From NCBI GenBank assembly GCA_945861755.1, contig CAMAVQ010000011.1:1-54834 (forward strand): DNA of 54,834 nucleotides, written 5' to 3'. The translations under genes and the position numbers were made by a program. Positions 49,714 to 54,834 of the stretch are shown piece by piece. A model generated the notes under the pieces. That model made no database searches. It saw only the letters and a list, made by a program, of their open reading frames with translations, and was not told the origin of the DNA. The stretch's first letter is position 1; each line of letters opens with the position of its first letter. This DNA is from Gemmatimonas phototrophica. GTDB taxonomy: Bacteria; Latescibacterota; UBA2968; UBA8231.

Positions 49714-50034
49714 ATGGATGGTAAGACAACATTGGGATGGCGGCTGCGGCAAGCCCGCGAGGAGCAGGGCAAGACCCTGGAACAGGTCCACCGCCATACC
49801 GGCCTGAGCCTTTACATTCTGCAAAACCTGGAGGCCGGTGCCTTTGGGGTCGTGGAGCCGGTGTACATCCGCCTGGCCCTGCGTTCCTATGCCGAGCACC
49901 TGAACCTCAACGCCGCCAGCACCCTGCAGCAGTTCGACGCCCTGTGCAGCCCGCCCCCACCCCCGCCGCAGGTCCGGCCGGCACCCCCGGCCCGCTCCTG
50001 GGTGTGGCGCTGGGCGCTGGGGCTTTCGCGCTAA
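49714..50034 (+). CDS. Truncated RodZ-like HTH protein, paralogue of the gene at 19215
   Basis: This 106-residue protein repeats the HTH_25 domain of the full-length RodZ-like protein: LRQAREEQGKTLEQVHRHTG against LRQAREEQGKTHEQIHRQTG, and VVEPVYIRLALRSYAEHLNL against VVEPIYIRMILKAYADHLEL. It ends in a Pro-rich stretch and SWVWRWALGLSR, about where the membrane helix would begin, so it has no transmembrane or periplasmic part. The ribosome-binding site AAGGAGG is strong. It may be a soluble regulator, or the remnant of a broken RodZ gene; the following 120 nt do not restore the missing domains. Confidence 0.75.
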   Translation: MDGKTTLGWRLRQAREEQGKTLEQVHRHTGLSLYILQNLEAGAFGVVEPVYIRLALRSYAEHLNLNAASTLQQFDALCSPPPPPPQVRPAPPARSWVWRWALGLSR

Positions 50035-50079
50035 AGTCCCACCCTATCCCCCAAAGGGTCACCATCGCCGGCAGTGGAA

Positions 50080-50108
50080 TTGGACAACCTGCTCAATCAG
50101 TCTTAGAT
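50080..50108 (+). promoter_or_regulatory. Weak promoter candidate before the cyclic-nucleotide-binding gene
   Basis: TTGGAC (50080-50085) and TTAGAT (50103-50108) are 17 nt apart in the gap after the truncated RodZ-like gene, about 45 nt before the next ATG. Confidence 0.35.
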
Positions 50109-50156
50109 TAGATAGCGCTCCCTGCCCCTGCATTGCCACCTATAGTCGGCCATTCG

Positions 50157-50576
50157 ATGACCAGCGAAGACACCACGGCACCAACTCCCCACACCTATAC
50201 GGCCCCCACTACCCACATCTTTACGGACGGCCAGATCATTGTCCAGCAGGGCACGGTCTGTGAGTACATGTACATTGTCCGCCGGGGCCAGGTCGAGATC
50301 CTGCACGAGGACCAGGGCCAGCTGGTCCAGAAGGGCGTGCTGGCCAAGGGGAGTTTCTTCGGCGAAGTGCCTTTCCTCGAACGCATCATCTCGCCCAGCA
50401 TCGCCCGCACCACCGCGCGTGCCCTCGGCGAGGTGCAGGTCATCTCGGTCTCCCGGGAGACCATTCTCAACCGGATCCACGACAACCCCGAACTGGGTTA
50501 CCGCCTGCTGCAGACCTTGTCGCGCCGCATCCGGGAGCTGGAGGAAGAGGTGATCCGCTACATCGTCAGCGGCTGA
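50157..50576 (+). CDS. Stand-alone cyclic-nucleotide-binding-domain protein
   Basis: This 139-residue protein is a single cNBD (about 25-135): FTDGQIIVQQGTVCEYMYIV, VRRGQVEILHED, and the phosphate-binding cassette GSFFGEVPFLE...IARTTARAL, then helices ILNRIHDNPELGYRLLQTLS. The cassette lacks the typical Arg-(Ala/Ser)-Ala pattern of cAMP binders, so the ligand may differ. There is no HTH or other effector, unlike CRP/FNR proteins. ATG 50157 has no clear ribosome-binding site; TTG 50133 is possible. A terminator follows. It may act through protein contacts, perhaps with the receiver proteins upstream. Confidence 0.8.
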   Translation: MTSEDTTAPTPHTYTAPTTHIFTDGQIIVQQGTVCEYMYIVRRGQVEILHEDQGQLVQKGVLAKGSFFGEVPFLERIISPSIARTTARALGEVQVISVSRETILNRIHDNPELGYRLLQTLSRRIRELEEEVIRYIVSG

Positions 50577-50602
50577 ATTATTATCGTCCAGCACCAACAA
50601 AA

Positions 50603-50641
50603 AGAGCCGCCTCCCGATTGGGGAAACGGCTCTCTGCTTTT
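50603..50641 (+). terminator. Intrinsic terminator after the cNBD gene
   Basis: A 7-bp stem, AGAGCCG (50603-50609) with CGGCTCT (50627-50633), is followed by CTGCTTTT. It separates the regulatory genes from the convergent isomerase gene; the A run on its left could serve the opposite strand weakly. Confidence 0.75.
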
Positions 50642-50656
50642 AGCGCCCGCGCTAGT

Positions 50657-51487
50657 TCAAACCCGCTTCCAGATCTCCCACACTAGATCTTTGAGCTGCT
50701 GCGCCTCGTGCCAGCGGTCGGACAACTCCTTGCCGTCGGCCCCCTGCAGGGCATAGGTGGGCGGTCCCAGCTCCACCACAAAGGTGAGGGTGTCGTCCGG
50801 CTTGGCCCGCTCCTTGAACTTCTTAAACCCATATTCCCACCAGCTGGTGTACAGGTCTAGCCAGACCTTGTTGTGGGGGAAATTGATGGGCACCTGCACC
50901 TGCTCGCGGGAGGCCACCCGGCCGTGGAAGGCGCCGCAGCGCTCCAGAATTTGTTTCATATAGCGCTCGTTATCGACCGAGAGCGGCGGACCGCCAAATT
51001 CGCGGCCCACCAGGAAGTGCGACAGATCGCCGCACAACACCAGGTCAGGCACCGCGTCGATCAGGTCGAGGGTGAAGTACATATCGGTGGTCATGCGGTC
51101 GCGGTGGGTCTCGATATAGAGCGGGAAACCCGCCGCCGCTGCCAGGTCCATGCAGCGCACCAGATAGGGCACCCCGGCCGCCACCGTGCGCGGCATGGGC
51201 ATGGGCTGCAGGTTGATATGGGTGGCCCCCCCGTCGCGGGCCGCTTCGATATCGGCCTTGAACTCCTCGGGGGTCCAGGGAAAGACGATGTTGCTGCGTT
51301 TGAGCTGGTGTTTCTCGACCAGGGGCAGCATCTGTTTGAGATGTGCCGCATCCTCCATGAGGAACTCCACTCCGTCGAAGCCGGCCTCGGCAATCTTGGC
51401 CACCTTCTCCTCCAGGGTCCATTCCTTTGCTCCCCCAAAGGGGAGTCCCACCATGCCCCACAGAGACTGGTAGACCTGAAAATTCAT
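50657..51487 (-). CDS. Sugar phosphate isomerase/epimerase (xylose isomerase-like TIM barrel)
   Basis: This 276-residue protein fits the AP2Ec/xylose-isomerase-like barrel family: KIAEAGFDGVEFLMEDAAHL, GATHINLQPMPMPRTV, LYIETHRDRMTTDMYFTLDL (metal Glu and His), LVLCGDLSHFLVG and FHGRVASREQVQVP. Such enzymes isomerise or epimerise sugars and related acids. The ATG has AAGGAG 4 nt upstream. It stands alone on the minus strand and is divergent from the small lipoprotein gene. Confidence 0.87.
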   Translation of the reverse strand: MNFQVYQSLWGMVGLPFGGAKEWTLEEKVAKIAEAGFDGVEFLMEDAAHLKQMLPLVEKHQLKRSNIVFPWTPEEFKADIEAARDGGATHINLQPMPMPRTVAAGVPYLVRCMDLAAAAGFPLYIETHRDRMTTDMYFTLDLIDAVPDLVLCGDLSHFLVGREFGGPPLSVDNERYMKQILERCGAFHGRVASREQVQVPINFPHNKVWLDLYTSWWEYGFKKFKERAKPDDTLTFVVELGPPTYALQGADGKELSDRWHEAQQLKDLVWEIWKRV

Positions 51488-51579
51488 AACACTCCTTCCG
51501 GTTTGGGTGTGCCGCAGAATAATAAAAAGACCCCCTGGCCGCAAACCGCCTCGGAAACCTGAGCCTCCGCCTTCAAACC

Positions 51580-51595
51580 TGGCACAGAGATTGCG
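51580..51595 (+). promoter_or_regulatory. Sigma-54 (RpoN) promoter, near consensus
   Basis: TGGCACAGAGATTGCG matches the -24/-12 consensus (TGGCACrNNNNTTGCw) at every fixed position, with exactly ten nucleotides between the invariant GG and GC. A start would fall near 51606, about 36 nt before the small lipoprotein ATG. No competing sigma-70 promoter stands out. No enhancer-binding protein gene is in the window, and I did not find an obvious upstream enhancer palindrome. Confidence 0.65.
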
Positions 51596-51641
51596 CACTT
51601 TAGCGCCAGATACGAAACCCCTTCAATCTCAAGGAGGCCTT

Positions 51642-51851
51642 ATGTACAAGTTCGGCATCTTGGGTGGTGCGCTGGCCGCCCTCTTCATCGCCGGTTGCGG
51701 CGACAAGGACCCGGTACCCGAGGGGGCCACCTGGTCGATGTTTACCCCCGAGGGCAAGTTGCTGGCCCAGGCCAATGCCGGCAGCGTCGGCCCGCTGCTA
51801 TCATCTGATCCGGCCCAGGGCGAGGCCGCCGAGCTGGTGGTGTTGAAGTAA
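51642..51851 (+). CDS. Small lipoprotein (69 aa)
   Basis: A 69-residue precursor begins MYKFGILGGALAALFIAGCG, a signal peptide with a lipobox (IAGC; lipidated Cys19), leaving a 51-residue mature peptide rich in small and acidic residues (DKDPVPEGATWSMFTPEGK, ending ELVVLK). The ribosome-binding site AAGGAGG lies 4 nt before the ATG and is the strongest in this part of the window. It has a near-perfect sigma-54 promoter upstream and a terminator 23 nt after the stop, so it is a single-gene unit likely to be strongly expressed on demand. No family recognised. Confidence 0.75.
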   Translation: MYKFGILGGALAALFIAGCGDKDPVPEGATWSMFTPEGKLLAQANAGSVGPLLSSDPAQGEAAELVVLK

Positions 51852-51874
51852 GACTCGGACAACTGTACTTTGAA

Positions 51875-51911
51875 GGGGCTGCAGCGCAGATACTGCGGCC
51901 CCTTTCTCTTT
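51875..51911 (+). terminator. Intrinsic terminator after the small lipoprotein gene
   Basis: A 10-bp stem, GGGGCTGCAG (51875-51884) with CTGCGGCCCC (51893-51902) and one G-T pair, is followed by TTTCTCTTT. It isolates the lipoprotein unit from the next gene. Confidence 0.8.
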
Positions 51912-51926
51912 GTACGAGGTCGAACC

Positions 51927-53129
51927 ATGTTCTCCCGCCTGCCACAGGCCTGCCTGGGGCTGCTGGCCCTGTGTCTGGCGCTCTTGCACCCCGGCTGCCG
52001 CCACGCCACCCTAGGCCCGGAGGAACTCCCCATGCAGACCAGCCCCTATGCGCAGTGGACCCGAGGTCCGTCCACGGACCCTTCCTTCTTCCCCATCGGC
52101 GTCTGGTTGCAGGACCCCAAAAACGCCCCCCACTTCAAGGAAGCCGGCGTCAATGTGTTTGTGGGTCTGTGGGAGGGGCCTAACGAAGAACAGCTGGCCG
52201 GCCTGCAGGCAGCGGGTATGCAGGTGATCTGCGCACCGAACGCGGTGGGGCTGAAACACCTGGAGGACCCCACCATCATCGCCTGGATGCACGGGGACGA
52301 GCCGGACAACGCCCAGCCCGCCGCGGGCGGAGGCTGGGGGCCAGCCATCCCCCCGGCCAAGATCATCGCCGACTACCAGCACCTCGCCGCCAAGGACCCC
52401 AGCCGGCCGGTGTGGCTCAACCTGGGCCAGGCCGTGGCCAACGAGGAGTGGGTGGGGCGGGGCGCACCCTGGGAGGACTATCCCGAGTACTGCAAGGGCG
52501 CCGACGTGCTCTCCTTTGACGTGTACCCCGTGGCCGGCATCCAGAAGCCCGACGGCGAAAACTATCTGTGGTACGTGGCCAAGGGGGTGGACCGGCTGCG
52601 CCAGTGGTCAGCCGGTAAAACCGTCTGGAATGTAATCGAGACCACCCGCATCCAGAGCAACCGGAAGGCCACCCCCGCCCAGGTCCGCGCCGAGGTGTGG
52701 ATGTCCCTGATCCACGGCTCGCAGGGGATTATCTACTTTGTTCACGAGTGGGAACCGGTTTTCGTCGAGGCCCGGCTGCTGCAAGATCCCGAGATGCTGG
52801 CAGCGGTCACTGCCATCAACCAGCAGATCCGCGAACTGGCCCCAGTACTCAACAGCCCCAACACCGAGCGCGCCCAGGTAACCTCCAGCGCCACCGGGGT
52901 GCCCATCGACCTGATGGCCAAGGAACACGGCGGCGACCTCTACGTCTTCGCCGCCGCCATGCGCCCCGGCTCGACAGCCGGGACCTTCCAGCTCAGCAGC
53001 GTCAAAGGCAAGAAAAGCGCCGAGGTCCTTGGCGAGGGGCGGAGTATCGAGATCAAAGAGGGCAGCTTCGCCGACGAGTTCGGCGAGTACGGGGTGCATC
53101 TGTACCGGATCGAAGGGGCGGGCCGCTGA
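51927..53129 (+). CDS. Glycoside-hydrolase-like exported lipoprotein
   Basis: This 400-residue protein begins with a hydrophobic signal and a possible lipobox (ALLHPGC). The rest looks like a TIM-barrel glycosidase: FFPIGVWLQDPKNAPHF, KEAGVNVFVGLWEG, ARKDP-type loops, IIAWMHGDEPDN (candidate acid/base residues), DVLSFDVYPVAGIQ and a C-terminal beta domain. It resembles uncharacterised beta-galactosidase-like proteins, but no family-specific catalytic pair can be fixed by eye. It starts at ATG 51927 with GAGG 8 nt upstream. Its neighbours are a Gfo/Idh/MocA enzyme and isomerases on the opposite strand. Confidence 0.65.
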   Translation: MFSRLPQACLGLLALCLALLHPGCRHATLGPEELPMQTSPYAQWTRGPSTDPSFFPIGVWLQDPKNAPHFKEAGVNVFVGLWEGPNEEQLAGLQAAGMQVICAPNAVGLKHLEDPTIIAWMHGDEPDNAQPAAGGGWGPAIPPAKIIADYQHLAAKDPSRPVWLNLGQAVANEEWVGRGAPWEDYPEYCKGADVLSFDVYPVAGIQKPDGENYLWYVAKGVDRLRQWSAGKTVWNVIETTRIQSNRKATPAQVRAEVWMSLIHGSQGIIYFVHEWEPVFVEARLLQDPEMLAAVTAINQQIRELAPVLNSPNTERAQVTSSATGVPIDLMAKEHGGDLYVFAAAMRPGSTAGTFQLSSVKGKKSAEVLGEGRSIEIKEGSFADEFGEYGVHLYRIEGAGR

Positions 53130-53197
53130 GCAACAGGCGCTGCGCGCCTTGCGCCGGAAGCCTTTTCCAGCGAGGGTCGGGCGCGCGGAAACACGCT

Positions 53198-54442
53198 TCA
53201 GACCAACCTCCAGTGCTGGTCCACGGGCCGCTGATACGCGTCGATGCGGCTCTCCCGCACATCCTCGACCCGCACCGCCTGCCCGCAGTGGGCCGACTCA
53301 TACACCGCCGCGGCGATGGCCAGTCCCTCCAGCCCTTCCTCCGGCCCCACCTCGGGTGCCCGTCCCAGGCGGATGCAGTCGACGAATTCGTGGCATTCCT
53401 GGGCCACGCTGCGCCGCACCCCGTGGGGAAAGAGCCGCTCGCGCCCGGCCTCATCCAGGTCTAGCAGATATTCCAGCTCCAGGTCGCGGCCCGTTTTCCG
53501 GGTGCCGTCGGGCAGGAACACTGCCGCGTCGCTGGGGATGAAGCCGCCGCCGAAGGTGTGGGTCCAGCCGCCGGCGGTGCTGTCCAGCACATACCCCCGC
53601 TCGCAGTAGAAGGCCACCCGGCAGAAATCGGCCCCCGGCAAGGCGTAGGACCAGTTCCAGGTGCCCACCATGCCGTTCCTGAAGGTGAAGGTGGCCAGGC
53701 ACAGGTCCTCGCGCTCGCTGACCAGGCGCCGGCCGTCCTTGAGCAGGGTGGTGTCCGGGGCGAAAGCGCGCTGCTGGGCGTACACCGTCTCCACCGGTCC
53801 GAAATACACCATCAGCGAATCCATCAGGTGGACCCCCCCGTCGTAGGTCCAGCCGCCGCCGGCCTGCAGCTTGTCCATCCGCCAGTTCACCTGGTCCACG
53901 GCCTCGGGCTCCTTGGGCGCTTCTAGAGGCAGCTTGGGTCCGGTCACATACTCGATAGCAAAAGAATGCGGCGCCCCCAGTTGCTGATTTTCGTTGAAGA
54001 GCCAGGTCATGGCCCGCTGCCCCAGCCCGCGGCGCGAGTTCTCGGCCACCGAGAGCAGCACGCCGGTGCGGCGGGCCGTCTCCAGCATCCGGCGGGCCGC
54101 CCGCACCGTCACCCCCATCGGTTTCTCCACCATCACCGGCACCCCGGCTTCGAGGAACCGAATGGCGGTGGCATGGTGGTCCGCGTGCAGGGTGCACACA
54201 TCCACCCCGTCCACCACCTTGGCGGCGATCAACTCCTCGACACTGCTGAAACAGCGCGGGGTGCTGCCCTGAAACGCGGCGACCTTCTCGGCGAATTCCG
54301 CGGTGCGCGCCGGCACCACGTCGCAGAGAGCAACGATCTCGAAGTGGTCGCAACCCTTCTCCCACAACATCTGGTACCCTTCGAGGTGGGCGTTGGCGAT
54401 GCCGCCGCAGCCCACCATGCCGATCTTAACCTTTTTGCTCAT
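53198..54442 (-). CDS. Gfo/Idh/MocA family oxidoreductase
   Basis: This 414-residue NAD(P)-dependent dehydrogenase has the Rossmann motif KIGMVGCGGIANAHLEGYQM and the family signature VMVEKPMGVTVRAARRML (EKP lysine). The C-terminal alpha/beta domain includes GGGWTYDGGVHLMDSLMVYF with its conserved His. Relatives oxidise inositols, glucose or sugar phosphates. The ATG has GAGGAG 6 nt upstream. It lies 11 nt after an isomerase/epimerase gene on the same strand, a typical pair for cyclitol or sugar degradation. The 68 nt between its stop and the opposing lipoprotein gene hold no clear terminator. Confidence 0.93.
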   Translation of the reverse strand: MSKKVKIGMVGCGGIANAHLEGYQMLWEKGCDHFEIVALCDVVPARTAEFAEKVAAFQGSTPRCFSSVEELIAAKVVDGVDVCTLHADHHATAIRFLEAGVPVMVEKPMGVTVRAARRMLETARRTGVLLSVAENSRRGLGQRAMTWLFNENQQLGAPHSFAIEYVTGPKLPLEAPKEPEAVDQVNWRMDKLQAGGGWTYDGGVHLMDSLMVYFGPVETVYAQQRAFAPDTTLLKDGRRLVSEREDLCLATFTFRNGMVGTWNWSYALPGADFCRVAFYCERGYVLDSTAGGWTHTFGGGFIPSDAAVFLPDGTRKTGRDLELEYLLDLDEAGRERLFPHGVRRSVAQECHEFVDCIRLGRAPEVGPEEGLEGLAIAAAVYESAHCGQAVRVEDVRESRIDAYQRPVDQHWRLV

Positions 54443-54452
54443 CGTACTCTCC

Positions 54453-54834
54453 TCAGATGTGTAGTCGATCCTTCAGGTATTCGCGGGACATCCGGGCGCT
54501 CTCGAAGCGGGTGCGGTAACACACGTCCAACTCCACTGCCAGCCAGCCCTCGTACCCGGCTCCCTGCAAGGCAGCCAGGGTTCCGGGCAAGTCCAGGAAG
54601 CCCTGGCCCAACTCCGCGAACTGGTACTCGGTGATGTCGCAACACCGCACCCCGCGGATCAGCCCGCGGTGCCCGGCAAAGAGATCGTGCCCCAGCTTGC
54701 CGCCGCCCAGCACCAGCCGCCGGCCATCCACGTCCTCGATGGCCAGCCAGGTGTAGATGTCCGAGGCCTGCGCCAGGGCCAGGGTCTCGTCGAAACTCAG
54801 CACCCGCTCGCTCTCGCCGGCCGGCTTGCCCACC
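54453..54834 (-). CDS. Sugar phosphate isomerase/epimerase, partial (window end)
   Basis: The C-terminal 126 residues of a TIM-barrel isomerase/epimerase are present; the gene continues beyond the right edge. The visible part contains LFAGHRGLIRGVRCCDITEY, LGQGFLDLPGTLAALQGAGY and GWLAVELDV followed by the conserved Arg pattern near the C-terminus (FESARMSREYLKDRL), as in the AP2Ec family used for sugar and inositol catabolism. It precedes the Gfo/Idh/MocA gene by 11 nt in one operon. It is a different protein from the isomerase at 50657. Confidence 0.8.
   Translation of the reverse strand, partial: VGKPAGESERVLSFDETLALAQASDIYTWLAIEDVDGRRLVLGGGKLGHDLFAGHRGLIRGVRCCDITEYQFAELGQGFLDLPGTLAALQGAGYEGWLAVELDVCYRTRFESARMSREYLKDRLHI

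Overview
The window is high-GC DNA with dense, mostly co-oriented genes, often overlapping by 1-8 bases, and many GTG/TTG starts. An LptD-type outer-membrane protein, lipoproteins with clear lipoboxes, and an exported propeller protein ending in a Bacteroidetes-like sorting/FlgD-like domain point to a diderm bacterium. Class II (cobalamin-type) ribonucleotide reductase, several PhyH dioxygenases, Gfo/Idh/MocA and TIM-barrel isomerase genes would fit a poorly cultivated FCB-like lineage such as Latescibacterota. That placement is inference only, since no rRNA gene is present.

Region 1 (1-37.6 kb) is housekeeping. A minus-strand tRNA-Lys is followed by a plus-strand series: TPR protein, efp, accB, accC, gcvH, HNH nuclease, scpA, scpB, an rsuA/rluB-type pseudouridine synthase, cmk and rpsA. 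Next come a PhyH dioxygenase overlapping mutS, a FliG-N-like protein, rlmB, lptD, a 165-bp palindromic repeat element, dtd, maf, a RodZ-like membrane HTH protein, priA, an exported propeller protein, a polysaccharide deacetylase and nrdJ. After a terminator lie minus-strand map and an MBL hydrolase, divergent from topA, xerC, an Ig-like lipoprotein and a small pilin-like protein, then convergent pheA and thyA. A promoter-tRNA-Cys-tRNA-Leu-terminator unit closes the region.

Region 2 (37.6-47.6 kb) is accessory metabolism. It holds an old-yellow-enzyme reductase, a four-gene minus-strand operon (amidohydrolase, cupin, FMN reductase, LamG-like protein), a plus-strand group (large mutarotase-like protein, enolase-superfamily enzyme, PaiB-like flavin-binding protein) and a minus-strand PhyH-DUF1015 pair. 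A catabolic role for sugar acids or other small organic acids is a reasonable guess; no substrate can be read from the sequence.

Region 3 (47.6-50.6 kb) is a small regulatory island without a histidine kinase: a DUF2103-like protein, an excisionase/BldC-type HTH fused to a receiver, a second receiver protein, a truncated RodZ-like HTH paralogue and a lone cyclic-nucleotide-binding domain. An AT-rich promoter with a short direct-repeat array precedes the HTH-receiver gene.

Region 4 (50.6-54.8 kb) has sugar-type genes: two TIM-barrel isomerase/epimerases (one cut by the window end), a Gfo/Idh/MocA oxidoreductase and a glycosidase-like lipoprotein. A 69-residue lipoprotein also lies here, with a near-consensus sigma-54 promoter and its own terminator. 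The best leads are that sigma-54 lipoprotein unit, the kinase-less regulatory island with its repeat array, the FliG-N-like protein away from any flagellar gene, the palindromic element after lptD, and three convergent gene pairs that share one CTAG as both stop codons.
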